Source: Endomychus coccineus
Taxonomy: Eukaryota > Arthropoda > Insecta > Coleoptera > Endomychidae
Length of the DNA stretch: 64,000 nt
Direction: 5' to 3'
Assembly: GCA_958510875.1 (NCBI GenBank)
Contig: OY294068.1
Coordinates: 33,770,297 to 33,834,296, forward strand
The position numbers and the translations under genes were made by a program. Positions within the stretch are counted from its first letter, which is position 1; every line of letters begins with the position of its first letter. The notes under the pieces were generated by a model, which was not told the DNA's origin, made no database searches, and worked only from the letters and a program-made list of their open reading frames with translations. Below are positions 32,236 through 42,547 of this stretch, in pieces.

Positions 32236-33640
32236 TTTTTTTTCGTACTTTTACTACACGAAAGGAAAACCTATAATGTCCGAAGAAGATCGCGTGAGCC
32301 AGCTATGGAACGAAAAAAGAATCAACTCACTAGACAAAGAGTTTCACAGCTTCGCCGTTCGATAGAGGTGAGTAGCTTGAGCTCGTCTAGTCTGCCTATC
32401 TGGAATATCTCGTGGTGCAATTACAGGTGAGATTTCTAATAAACAGCGGCCATGGACATATCTATAGAAAAGGGAGAGATCGCCAATCTTTCTATGATGT
32501 TATAGAGATGTCAATGAATTCATAAGTATGGCAGGCCGAGTCTGTGCTCTGTAGATTACGAGGAACTGCTGGTATCTAAATAAGCTCTTGGCATGGAATA
32601 GAAAACCAAGCTCTTGAGAGGCGGTTTTTGCAATGAACCTCACATGATCATCTCATGAGAGGGTGCTGTTGGAGGTGATTTCGACATGGATATGGAAAAC
32701 TTCATAGGAATAGTTCTACCTGACATCATTAGGGATGTGGGTTTCGCCTTATTGTAGAAGATGCAAGCTTGAGTTTTCGTTGCATTAAAATCTACTAGAT
32801 CATCAGATCCTCATTTCGAAATCGTTGCCACATCTCCATTACTTGTGTTCAACTGTCTCTGTCTTGCTCTTCTGGCTCCAATGAATAGTATAGGGGATCT
32901 AGATGAGAAAGCAATATGAAGTGTATCATCATCTGCAAAGCTATGGACGGGACAGTTGGTCACTTCCAACAGATCGTTGATATGGAGCAGAAACAAAGTT
33001 GGTGCCAAGACAGAACCCTGTGGAATACCAGCGATGATAGTCATTATACCGGAGGACATTCCGTCAACCACTACACGGAGTGATCTATCCGAAAGAAAAC
33101 TTGACGGTTGACGACAAATTTGAGGCGGCAAACCATTATGACAATAGTTTCTCAAGAAGGCTTTGGTGCCAGACTAAGTTGAATGGCATGAAGATATCCA
33201 ATACTACAGCTGGAGATTCACAATAGTTTTCAATACCACACTGCCATACATGTGTTACGTATACAATCAGATCTCCTGTTGTTTCTGTTGACGAAAGCCA
33301 TATCCCTCACCATTCTCGATTTTGGAGCTCTCTAGATATTTGATGTTGATTGCTTTATCCATCACTCATTATAGGAAAGAACTCCTTTCGTTTTTTTGGA
33401 ATTGGTTGGACTCTAGCTGTCTTCCAGCAGGGAAAAATACACCAAGTTTGAATGAAAGGAACCTGCAGAAAACTGGTATTAATTTAGGCGCAAATTCCTT
33501 GAAAACGTGGTGGAATTCCGTCTGAACCCATAGCCTTTTTGGAATTGAGATCAAGCAGAATGCGCCTAATTCTGTGCTGTAGGGAAACACTTTCGACATA
33601 TGGCTATCGATGGTAGCAATATTAGGCAGGTCCTACCTTT
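32236..33640 (-). pseudogene. CR1/Jockey-type LINE RT, nearly full RT region, decayed
   Basis: Minus-strand order: RRILLDL-like/MGSDGIPP block (33600-33520, broken frames), KEFAPKLIPVFCRFLSF (33510-33450), a PIPKKNERS-like stretch (33400), SSKIENGEGYGFRQQ (33320-33290), NYCHNGLPPQICR and SFLSDRSLRVVVDGMSSG (33155-33070), IPQGSVLAPTLFLLHINDLL (33030-32970), HSFADDDTLH with the catalytic FADD (32950), DLVDFNATKTQA (32800), and the C-terminal blocks ERLAISPFSIDMS and EIFQIGRLDELKLLT (32490-32360). The 115-codon stretch at 32811-33155 is the longest intact part. It would copy element RNA at target nicks; here it is broken by several frameshifts. No endonuclease or ORF1 seen. Confidence 0.87.
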
Positions 33641-34290
33641 GTGGATTGTTCATTCAGGAAATTTCTCATTTGTATTACCTAATGTGCCGGTGCACCATCA
33701 TGTTGAAACTAACAATTTAATCTACCTGCTAATGGCACTTGTAGATTCAAGGCTGATTCAAGTCGGTTAGGTAGAATGTGTGGATTACATAATTATTTAT
33801 TAACACAGCTCAAATATTAATTGACCAAGGGCCTTGATAAGATCTTTGGCGTATTAAATGAGGGTTTGCAACCATCCATTCATGCAGGCTATGAGTATTT
33901 ATGATATCTGTCTCAGTGAATGTTGATTCTTCACTCCACAGAATCTTTTCAATGAAAAGTGGTTCACTGTTTAAGCTATGCAACAACCATCTACAAAAAT
34001 TGACTCGAACCTTGAACTTTTTTAGGCCTACATGGATGCAGACCATTTCTCCTTGATAATGTGAATTTTATTTTTTCGACATGAGTTGGGGACAATAAAA
34101 TTAGGAGGCCTATACTTGGTTCCGCCTCAACAAATTCAAGAATTTGCTCTTCTAGATCGACGCGTAGTGTAGGTTGACGTCCTATCAACCGAGTCTTACG
34201 GTTTTTGCAACATAGTGCCACAACGGTTTGTAACCTTCCACGCATATGCCCTAGCTGCAGTGGCATTGTCATTACACATTACACCTGATA
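33641..34290 (-). pseudogene. Tc1-like (IS630 superfamily) transposase, decayed
   Basis: Minus-strand frames: an N-terminal helix-turn-helix-like region (ATAARAYA, then a TVVALC block and RQPTLRVDLEEQILEFVEAE; 34272-33991), then FCRWLLHSLNSEPLFIEKIL, a STFTETDIINTHSLHEW block and NPH (34046-33810), then in broken frames NFVIGPH-like and FQHDGAPAH sequence (33790-33680) with the second catalytic Asp. The first catalytic site reads SEEST where relatives have TDEAT or TDEST. The family is the same broad group as the transposase at 53214. The element is interrupted on its 5' side by the hAT copy at 34299-35100 and appears to continue at 35109-35300. Confidence 0.8.
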
Positions 34291-34298
34291 ATTCCAAA

Positions 34299-35100
34299 CA
34301 AGGCCGGAACTACAATAGGGCAACCGGGGCAATGCCCCGGGGCCCCCGGGTTCGGGGGACCCCCTGAGCGAAGGACAAGAACAGAAAAAATTTGGAAGTG
34401 CAAACATTTTTAGCGCTGTCTCATTGTTCTTCGTTATGTGAAAATTTATTAACTACGGCAAAAGCTGAACGATCCTTTTTCAAATTAAAATTAATCAAAA
34501 GTTACTTGCGAAGCTTGATGCAACAAGAAAGGCTGAGCAACTTATCATTGTTATCAATCGAAAATCTGAGAGCGCGCACAATTGATTTCGATAAAGTCAT
34601 TGAACAATTTATCTCTTTAAAAGCAAGAAAAATAAAGCTCTAAATTTTTTTTCTCGAATATCGAATCATGATTATGAGCATTAGTTTAATCTTTTAATAC
34701 TAAAATCTTATCGAACAACTTCTGAATATTAGCGAATTGAAGGTGATTTATAATGACTACCCGAATATCTCATCCTTCTTTATGTAATTCATAATTTTGT
34801 AATGTAAGGGATGAAAGTGCAGTATAATATCATAACCTATATATATAAAGGATATATTACTGCTTTACATGATTGATGATGTTATAATGTCTGACGTTTT
34901 AACTCACAAATTAGTATGTATTACAACGTGAAAAATGTGTAAGACAAAATAAAACAAATTATTCATGAATAGAAATAATAATGCCCTGTTTCTATGTTTC
35001 CTAAAAAAATTGGAAAAAATTGAGTTGACAAACTCAATAGAGAAATAGGGCCCCGAACTTAGTCTTTCCTGGGGCCCCTTTAACTGTAATTCCGGCTCTG
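34299..35100 (+). mobile_element. hAT-type element, internally deleted, with 8-bp target duplication
   Basis: Inverted ends CAAGGCCGGAACTACA (left) and CAGAGCCGGAATTACA (right, reverse complement) are followed by GGGGC-rich blocks. Flanks ATTCCAAA (34291-34298) and ATTCCAAC (35101-35108) form an 8-bp target duplication with one mismatch, as expected of hAT. At 802 bp most of the transposase is gone. It sits inside the Tc1-like element at 33641. Confidence 0.9.
34392..34643 (+). pseudogene. hAT transposase C-terminal dimerisation domain
   Basis: An 83-codon open segment encodes TTAKAERSFFKLKLIKSYLR, SLMQQERLSNLSLLSIENLR and a DKVIEQFISLKARKIK end. This is the hAT C-terminal dimerisation domain (AERSFSKLKLIK...RSxMxQERLxxLxLLSIE in intact relatives). 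The catalytic RNase H-like domain is absent, so this is a deletion derivative. The segment itself has no stop before its natural end. The start codon at 34392 is probably not biological. Confidence 0.85.
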
Positions 35101-35300
35101 ATTCCAACATATCGATATAATCTCGATTTCAGTTCTGACGTTCCATTTTAAACACATAAATCCGGAATGCTTATGAATATGACAATATGACGATTCATTA
35201 ATTTTTAACAACGTCATAGCCACCTAATTGAATTACGTTACACAACTAATTGGAGCGACGATCAAATAATAGTATAAAATGATATGGACGTTCCTCAATA

Positions 35301-35770
35301 CAAAACGAATTTGCATCAAATCTGACAGTTATGTGTTATGTCAGATTTAACAAAAATTATGAATCGAAATCGAGTTTCGAGTAGTTGTATTAGAGAAATG
35401 TTATTATATATTTAAATTCCTATCAATAAAGCTATAGCTAACAAAGAAGAAACGTAAAAATGTCCACTCAATTTTCAATTTTTGTGTGCCCCAATTTGGG
35501 TACATACTGTAGTTATATAATCGAAATGCAAACATGCTAGAGCCCAGAAACAACATTTATCAAAGCTGTATAAATATTTTAAATATATCGTCAGTAAGAG
35601 AAGATATAAAATTAAACAATAAAAATCAAAACTAGAGTATCAACAACAGTAAGAAAGGAATAAAATATGGGAAAAGGAAAAGTTTTTGCATTTTTGTGAA
35701 GCCCGTTTGCAATATGCACTCCAAATTCTTGTGTGTTGATCGTTTTGAGTAATACGTATTTGTTTCAAAT
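35301..35770. other. No recognisable feature
   Basis: AT-rich. 35109-35300 is probably the rest of the Tc1-like element; beyond that nothing can be supported until the PLE at 35774. Confidence 0.4.
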
Positions 35771-35773
35771 ATT

Positions 35774-36420
35774 TTGAATTTTCAATTTATTCCCTCGCAC
35801 CAACAAGTTATGGAAAAAAGTGTTATATACAGCCTTACAGATCACGCTGTTAAGTTGACCCACCCAGAGGACCGTCCCAGGAATCAAAAAATTGTTCGTA
35901 ATACACTGGAAATGAATGACTACCCAAAAAAAATGTCGATCCTATCATTAAAGAAAGAATAAACAAAATCTATAATGGAACATGATATATAAATAAAATA
36001 AATGGTAATACAGATAATTTTATAACATTACCATACATTTCAGAACCTCAGAGAAAATTGAGAAATACTTTAAAATGTATAAATGTTGTGCATAAACCTA
36101 CTAACCTCGAAATATTTCTCAAATCTAAAACCTTCAATACCTGAAGATGAACAAACCTACACAATATACAAATTGAATTGTTTAGATTGCGATGGGACTT
36201 AAATAGGAATCTCTAAGCAATATTTACAAGAAAGAGTGTATGGTATAAGTATAGTACAAGAAACAAAAACTCAGAAAATTTCACCGCCAATGCTAAACAC
36301 TGTTTTGATTATAACCATCAATTCGATTACAAAAATGTTAATATTTTAACTGAGGAAACCAATTATTATAAAAGATCTATTCTGGAGATGATTCAGAACA
36401 GACATTCAATCATTAGGTCA
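35774..36420 (+). pseudogene. PLE protein, RT thumb to GIY-YIG nuclease, frameshifted
   Basis: This encodes YSLTDHAVKLTHPEDRPRNQ and KIVRNTLEMNDYPKK (35830-35950; the connector after RT), TLPYISEPQRKLRNTL (36030-36080), NVVHKPTNLEIFLKSKTFNT (36090-36140), EDEQTYTIYKLNCLDCDGT (36140-36200), then IGISKQYLQERVYG (about 36207-36250; the YIG...R core) and SENFTANAKHCFDYNHQFDY (36270-36330). The order equals the C-terminal half of Penelope-type proteins. At least three frameshifts or stops. The nuclease would cut target DNA. It is the first of several PLE pieces up to 43.2 kb. Confidence 0.85.
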
Positions 36421-36689
36421 GATTTATGCTAATATAATTAATTAAAACCCTTGCAAATAACAACAGGCGTCTTTATAATGTTAAAAGTATGTTTTAGGTA
36501 GGATGCACAAATAGCAATATTCCTAATAAGGTCTAAGCAAGGAGTTATCAACTGAAGCTAAATGTAAAAGTATGTCCTTAGATATTAGGGATCAGAATGT
36601 GATACAAATTGAGGGATGGGGGTTGATACTGGTGGGAGTGTATTTACAAAATTGTTAACAAATGGTGAGTTATATGTATCGATTTAATA
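36421..36689. other. Short spacer between PLE fragments
   Basis: No feature other than a CCTAATAAGGTCTAA string (36518 on), repeated at about 36927 at the start of the next terminal repeat. Confidence 0.35.
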
Positions 36690-36945
36690 TTACATTATTA
36701 TTGTTTTTTGAGTGTTTCAATATTTCTATATTCTAGTATATTAAGTTTATGTCCTTTTTCCTGGATGTGTAGAATATCGGGATTTAGAGTGAAATTGTGG
36801 TTATGTTCTAACAGGTGATTCGCATAATTAGAGTACTCTTTTTTGAGCCTTTAACTTCTCAAATGTTCGTTGAACCTTTCGCTGACACTGCGTCCAGTCT
36901 GTCCTATATACAAAGCACCACTGTCATCCTAATAAGGTCTAACAA
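36690..36945 (-). pseudogene. PLE GIY-YIG nuclease end
   Basis: The minus strand encodes ALYIGQTGRSVSERFNEHLR (about 36925-36860), a stop, then EYSNYANHLLEHNHNFTLN, the expected sequel, and KLNILEYRNIETLKKQ to a stop near 36700. It carries the YIGQTGRS...R...EH core of GIY-YIG nucleases at a PLE C-terminus. Only one in-frame stop (after HLRS) interrupts about 80 codons, so this is one of the better preserved nuclease pieces. Confidence 0.85.
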
Positions 36946-37345
36946 CCTTTTTCTATTACCTCATAAATCTTTAACATCTGGTTCGAAAGTGAATACTTGA
37001 TCCTCATATTTTTTGGTTTCAATCGTATACAAACATTGTTTGACATGACTTCGTATATTAGAAGAAAATTGCTACGCAGTGAATTCTTGATACATATACT
37101 TAAAACATTAATGTGTCACAATTTCGATCAATTGTGTTTCTGTTCGTTTTGACGCCGTGGGCATTTTTAATTGAAATTGGTGCGATAAAGACGCTTTGTG
37201 TTGATATAATTAGTTTTAAGAAATCCCGTTTCAGACTTTGATACGTCTTTTGATGATGATCGTGAGACTGAAACGTATGTGAAGACGAGAATAATAAGCA
37301 TATGTGTTAGTGTGACCTATTCCCCCAAAATGTGTATATAATAAA
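36927..37345 (+). mobile_element. PLE terminal repeat with hammerhead-like motif
   Basis: Aligns with 57920-58295 (plus) and with the minus strand of 39905-40330. Shared blocks: TTACCTCATAAATCTTTAACATCTGG, TTTCTGTTCGTTT, GACGCTTTGTGT and the 3' hammerhead-like motif at 37245-37286, followed by TAAGCATATGTGTTAGTGTG. In the motif, the first core base is T rather than C and helix II is weakened, so it is probably inactive. Confidence 0.75.
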
Positions 37346-37639
37346 CTATATTAATATATCAATATCAATTATGAAAACTATCTTAACAAACAAATTCAGA
37401 TGAGAAACGAATTTCCAGGAATATTCAGGGATTGAATCAAAATCACACTACGCGCCTTATTACAGGAGCTGAATTGGACGGGTAGTAGCCTTGAAACACT
37501 AAAGAAATGTAGAAGACGAAAACACTGATTCATTACTACCTTATAATGTTGTATGAGAGGTTTTCTCACAAATTTTATTAATCTTCAGCCAATTATAATA
37601 TGAACCTTTCTGAATTCAATGTTGTAAAAATATCCAAGA

Positions 37640-38220
37640 CAGGAAAAATCTTGTCTTCCGGATGGATTCCGCGTCACAATAGCTCGACTTGATGCCGACG
37701 TTTCGCCAACCATTACAGGTGGCATCTTCAGGGCAGGCTTGAGCCATATTTATTGTAGGAAAAATCCTTCACGCTACATAGTTCACTGCCTTTGTTCCGG
37801 TGGTTAACTTCGTTCCAGCACCTGACCCTGCCGTTGTGCGATCATGTGCGAAGTTGAATTTTCGAGGATGGGTTTCCAAATGTTGGGAAGGTAATATCCT
37901 GAGTCACGGTTCAGATTATTCGGATGTTTTAGGATTTCTATAGCTTCAAGGATTTTTCGCTGATAGAAGTTTGGGGCTCGGACTAGGATTTTAGTATCTT
38001 CAAAAAGGATTTGATGATTTGTGTTAAACTTGTGTTCCGCAAGTGCAGATCTACTGGTGTCACGAAGTCTTGTACAGCGCTCAAGTTCTTTCACACGAGT
38101 AGCTACTGTACGAGTAGCCTCAAACCTGCCCTGAAGATGCCACCTGTAATGGTTGGCGAAACGTCGGCATCAAGTCGAGCTATTGTGACGCGGAATCCAT
38201 CCGGAAGACAAGATTTTTCA
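37640..38220 (-). mobile_element. PLE fragment between two inverted terminal-repeat pieces
   Basis: 37648-37742 and 38115-38213 are inverted copies of one roughly 95-bp sequence (CCACCTGTAATGGTTGGCG, AAACGTCGGCATCAAG, GAGCTATTGTGACGCGGAAT and so on). Between them lies the nuclease end described next. The repeated sequence holds a CTGAAGA...GGTTGGCGAAACGTC series that resembles a hammerhead core with one substitution (CTGAAGA for CTGATGA). Confidence 0.75.
37804..38094 (-). pseudogene. PLE protein C-terminus (end of GIY-YIG domain)
   Basis: 96 open codons: ERCTRLRDTSRSALAEHKFN, TNHQILFEDTKILVRAPNFY and QRKILEAIEILKHPNNLNRD. These match the end of Penelope-type proteins (helix with SALAEH, then H.I.F..T.IL and EAIEI.K). 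The YIG part is missing. The reading frame is intact to a natural-looking stop, so only the 5' part is lost. A different PLE lineage from the YVDD-bearing pieces nearby. Confidence 0.84.
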
Positions 38221-38430
38221 AGATTAGCTGTCCGCGGAAGTCTACTATCCGAGATATCCAAGACAGGAGCTTTTGAGATTGGCATTTTATCGACTCTTTG
38301 TTTTACATTGTATATAATCGGATTATAAAAACTCATTTAGTCAAATATGAAAAACTTTTCTCCGAACAACTACTGTAAGGTGGGGTTTGCTTGCAGACAA
38401 TTGTTTCGTTACAAAGTGGCATAATCGGAG

Positions 38431-38669
38431 CTAGTTAGTTAAATATGCTGCAATAGTGTAATGAACGAAGCAGGAATATGGGTCGGGGAGGGGGAGGTAA
38501 TTCATAGAATAATTAGTAGTCAGTGAATTATAAATATTAAGTTGGTCATTTGATATTAAATTACTATCGTTTTCAAAATTCTTTAAAATTTCTATTGATT
38601 CCGAAATAGTCAGTTTTTGACATTTCTCCTGATGAATAAAATCATTATCAAATTCTACAAGCTGATTAG
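38431..38669 (-). pseudogene. PLE protein C-terminal tail
   Basis: The minus strand reads NQLVEFDNDFIHQEKCQKLT, ISESIEILKNFENDSNLISN and DQLNIYNSLTTNYSMNYL to a stop at 38431. The layout (…LTISESIEILKN…NDQLNIYNS) is the tail after GIY-YIG in PLE proteins and parallels 14954-15180 (KVLNNLEKIDINK…SPLLNLF). About 79 codons without a stop; upstream sequence is not recognisable. Confidence 0.7.
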
Positions 38670-39690
38670 GTATGCAAAACCATCCTACATTATGGGATCG
38701 TTCAGTAACGTTGCTCCCTCGTTTTACCGATGAGCTCCAAGATACCGTAACAAATATCTAGAACTATTAGTTTGTGATGTTACTGATTAATCTAAACTAA
38801 AAATCCCTTATCATGGATATTCCATGAATATAACGTTAATTCTTTGGCAAATTATACCGTTTGATAGAATAATATTCTTGAGTTGTATGATAATTGTTAA
38901 GATGGATTATCGGAATTTGAGGGGATTATATCACGTATATATCACAAATTCTGAGCTACTGTTGAGTAAATTCATGATTCAGGGATAAGCTCATCGTATA
39001 TTCAATTTCTTCAAATTTCTATCATCATGTTCTTTACTAAAACTACTTTTCATCAGTCTCACGTATATGCAGTAGGATAATATTAGAAACTGTATTGGAT
39101 CGTATATCCAAAAATAGCATCCAAGGTTTCACGATTGAAATTAAAATTGTGAAATAATGATTATCACAAACAGTTTAGCAGGAAATATAATATCCCCATG
39201 AGTAGTGAATTAAATTATTAATGACACCTGCTATCAATTTCAACATAATAACAATGATACATTAGCGGTATGGATCGAACATAAACAGATATTAGCAGAA
39301 CCAAATTATCTAAATTAAAATATAAAAGCTTTGACATGTTGACACTAGTCGCCAATGTGATTGCCATAATTTTCCTGTATCTATTAATAATAGAAGTTTG
39401 TCATGAGATTATTCTATAAGGGTAGGACAACTGTTTTGATATTAAATTCATTCACTAAAATTATAGTTGTTTAACTGTGTAATAATTTTATTACAAATGA
39501 ACACTACACTCCAAAATAATCTTTTATTATAAAAATAAAAGAAAACACAACATACATTTCTTTCAATAACAACATTTTAAACACATCGGGAGGTCTTGCT
39601 GCTTTACCACTATTTTAGTAAAAGTTTTCATGAATCATATCGAAGTGATCATTCATAAATATTTCCTTAGTAGTAATCTTCTCTATTGTC
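38670..39690. other. No recognisable feature
   Basis: AT-rich sequence; no supported ORF or repeat. Confidence 0.5.
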
Positions 39691-39691
39691 A

Positions 39692-39850
39692 AGATACGTA
39701 TACGATATATTAGTTTGTTTGACGGGAACAGATAGACAAATAGATTCATTTGTTAAAGTCATCAACAACATCCATCCTAAGATTAAATTCACTCTCGAAT
39801 GAGAAAATGACTATTCCATCAATTTTCCAGACTTATCACAAAGATAAATA
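39692..39850 (+). pseudogene. PLE reverse transcriptase catalytic fragment
   Basis: The frame from 39692 reads RYVYDILVCLTGTDRQIDSF, VKVINNIHPKIKFTLE, stop, ENDYSINFPDLS. It is the PLE RT active-site block, in which intact relatives have YVDD; the first Asp is Tyr here, so the site is dead. It is cut off on the right by a minus-strand terminal repeat at about 39905. A sister copy with an intact YVDD is at 42548. Confidence 0.8.
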
Positions 39851-39904
39851 ATACATATGCATTTTCAAATTTTCGCAAACCCGCTCATTCAGAGATCGCT
39901 ATGA

Positions 39905-40330
39905 ATAATTATATATGAATTCTAGGAAAATAAGTCACACTAACACATATGCTTATTATGTTTGACTCAACGTACGTTTCGGTTTCACGACCATCATCAA
40001 AAAGGACGTATCATTGTATGAAACGGGATTTGTTAAAGCTAATTGTATCCAGCACAAAGCGTCCTCATCGCATTCATTTCAATTGAAGATGCCCACGTCG
40101 CCGAAACGAACAGTAACAAGAGTAATCGAAATTGTAACACAATAATGTTTTGAGTATATGAATATGTATCAAGAAGCAATTGCATAGCAATCTACTTCTA
40201 ATATTCGAAGTCATCTCATGCTCAAGTGTTCACTTTCAAACCGGGTGTTGAAGATTTATGAGCTAATAGGGAAAGATTGTCAGACCTTACTAGAAATATT
40301 GCTTTCTCAGCATTCTACCTAAAATATAAA
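39905..40330 (-). mobile_element. PLE terminal repeat with hammerhead-like motif
   Basis: The minus strand matches 36927-37345 over its length. Hammerhead-like motif on the minus strand at 40007-39964: core TTGATGA (C lost), helix II GGTC/AACC weakened, GAAACGTACGTT kept. Followed on the minus strand by TAAGCATATGTGTTAGTGTG. Confidence 0.75.
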
Positions 40331-41424
40331 TTTATCATTATGAAGACGCATGTTTTTAAACATCTTATAATTTTCTCTGAGGTCTCCGGAATATTATAAA
40401 ATTATCTCACTATACGTAGTTAGATAAATGTAATATCTATATATTACTGGTTGTATTCTGGAAAGTATTTAGCAAAATTTGAATTTGATCATGTGTTTGA
40501 ATGAATGAAAGTTCACTAAAACGCCAAACGAATTACCTTTTTGATCTCCGACATTTACATTTTCCACAGGGGTCAGGTTATGTAATTGAAAAATAGTGTC
40601 TTTTAAATGACCTGCGACAGTTTGATTCAAGATGTGTCTAATCATTATTACAGTACTTAATGTTAATGCTGGTGCTAATGTTTAACAGATATCGTAATAT
40701 GAATGCTTACCTCAATGTCAATTTTAAATTAGAATTTTGTCTTAATCATTGAATTAATTTCTAGGTGTATTAGCTTATGTTATGTTCGAATATGTGACAT
40801 GAAATCTACATATGTTCATCTAATTATGATGATCTGTCAAATTGACTACTAAAAAAGTAGCTTTCATCTAGTTGAGGGAGCTATCATTATTTGAAGTAGG
40901 AGTTCAATATTTTCGAACTGAACATACATAAATTGAGTCAATATAACTGCTGGTAATTTGAAAATGAATCATCTATCTTATTTATACGAAAAAGTTCTGA
41001 AGCAGACTCATATACTGTTGTTTTCCATAAATAACTATTGATTTTACAATTATTCAAATTGGGTAATTAGATGACAATGAAACCATTTCATACTTAAATA
41101 TATACAATATATTAACAACTATTCCACCTACGCTCACTGGCACAATTATCTGTAGTATTTTGTATATAATTTCTTAATTTTGATATATTTTATTCTTTGT
41201 AGCTGAATTGGGCATACAGGGATGTGAGTTCGAATCCTAACCATGGTAACGTTTACTCATCTTTAATCTCATGTTAAATAGTCTTAGTTGTCTTCATAAT
41301 TCAGAAATTTTCATCTAAATTTCTTCGTATAAGTAACTACATAAATATATATTACAATTTTGAACCATGAGAGGTATTTCGAAGATTTTCTTGATAGAAA
41401 GTCCTTTAGTACTACTAAGAATTA

Positions 41425-41600
41425 GAATGAATCTTTGACGTTTCGATATTTTATTAATATCTTCATCAAAATTGATTTGTTCATCAGTTTCCATTTGATT
41501 TATCAGTCGTGATCATTCATTATATACTAAATTACGAGGAAGTATTTATAAACAGATCAAGTATTGATGAAGATATAAATGAAATATCGGAAGGTAGATT
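41425..41600. other. Inverted pair of hammerhead-like TGATGAAGATAT motifs
   Basis: Minus strand of about 41425-41470: TTGATGAAGATATTAATAAA then ATATCGAAACGTCAAAG, which can fold with GATAT/ATATC as helix II and GAAA next. Plus strand of 41562-41600: TTGATGAAGATATAAATGAA, ATATCGGAAGGTAG, a mutated version. Both lack the leading C of the canonical core. Confidence 0.4.
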
Positions 41601-41703
41601 TATTTTATTCATAGCAGTATTCAAGAACCTAAATACAAAGACTAACAATGGAAATATGTATCTCAAAAGGTATACACTTTGTGTCCTTTTCGTTGTTCGG
41701 CAA

Positions 41704-41704
41704 T

Positions 41705-41757
<53 letters not shown>
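41704..41757. repeat. (TAGA)n microsatellite, LINE tail
   Basis: About 13 TAGA units directly at the 3' end of the minus-strand LINE. Confidence 0.9.
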
Positions 41758-41758
<1 letters not shown>

Positions 41759-41948
41759 TTATTTGATCATGTTATGCAATGGATTACATTTATGACAAGT
41801 CATAGGAATTAATGGGTACAGAGTACTACATAGTAAATAATTGTAAAAATTTAAAACTTACATCAATAGTCAACACAAATGGGTTTCGAATGAATATCTA
41901 AAACACTTATTTGTTAAAATAAATTTTAAAATGAATTTAAATTTAAAA

Positions 41949-42260
41949 TCATTTTGTTAATGTACAATTCATAAAATCTTGGATAGAGTAAAAACAATTC
42001 TCAAGAAGATATTTTTTCACCCTCCTTCTGAACACATTTATGCTTGAAAGCGTCAGATCAAAAGGTAGGTGGTTATATAATTTGAAATCCAGCGAGTTAC
42101 GCCTCGACATTTCGAGCCTAACCTTTGGTTGACGGAGTTTTCCTGCATTTCTAGTGGGGTAATCATGGAGGTCTGAGTGAGTGGAGTATGAATTTTTATT
42201 CTTGTGAATGTGGAGTAAAGTGTGAAATATATAGATGCAGGGCAAAGGCATTATCTTCAA
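41949..42260 (-). pseudogene. LINE reverse transcriptase C-terminal part
   Basis: 103 open codons: LPCIYIFHTLLHIHKNKNSY, HDYPTRNAGKLRQPKVRLEM and LYNHLPFDLTLSSINVFRRR followed by KKYLLENCFYSIQDF. This is the post-thumb end of arthropod LINE RTs (pattern IY..L...HKN, H.Y.TR, LYN.LP, F...K..LL...Y....F), related to 20350-20470. The catalytic part was never copied (5' truncation), a common outcome of target-primed reverse transcription. The frame is undamaged, so insertion may be fairly recent. Confidence 0.8.
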
Positions 42261-42547
42261 TTTATTATTATTATTATTATTTATTATGTGACCTTATTAA
42301 TAAATTTGTATAAAACTACATTCTGTTTTGTCTATGTTATCGGACTTTTTCGACTCCTTGTATCACGTTGAATAAATGATAAAAGTATATGAATTATTGT
42401 AGTTTCTATCGCCATCACTCCACGACTTTGAAATGATGATGATAAGGCTCACTTATACCAGTCAACATACCTCTGGTTCACAATTAAACATAATCAAAAC
42501 TATTGTAATTAATATCGACATAATAGATGAGCAAACATCTCTTTAAG

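Larger units (their letters stand above)
41704..42285 (-). mobile_element. 5'-truncated LINE insertion with (TCTA)n tail
   Basis: The minus strand carries the RT C-terminus (42260-41949), a short 3' UTR with AATAAA, and a (TCTA)n tail at 41757-41704. The segment is absent from the paralogous position in copy 2 (43465-43480), where GTTTGGCCAAAATATGTGACC runs straight through, so this is a discrete insertion. Confidence 0.82.
40655..42540 (+). repeat. Segmental duplication, copy 1
   Basis: Collinear with 43225-44845: 40655-40730 with 43225-43315, 41555-41700 with 43325-43470, 42285-42480 with 43480-43690, and 42480-42530 with 44790-44840. Copy 1 has extra sequence at about 40745-41550 and a LINE insertion at 41704-42285. 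Confidence 0.75.

Noticed and set aside
32176..32430. Plus-strand 84-codon ORF
   Set aside because: Antisense shadow of the CR1-type LINE and Tc1-like fragments.
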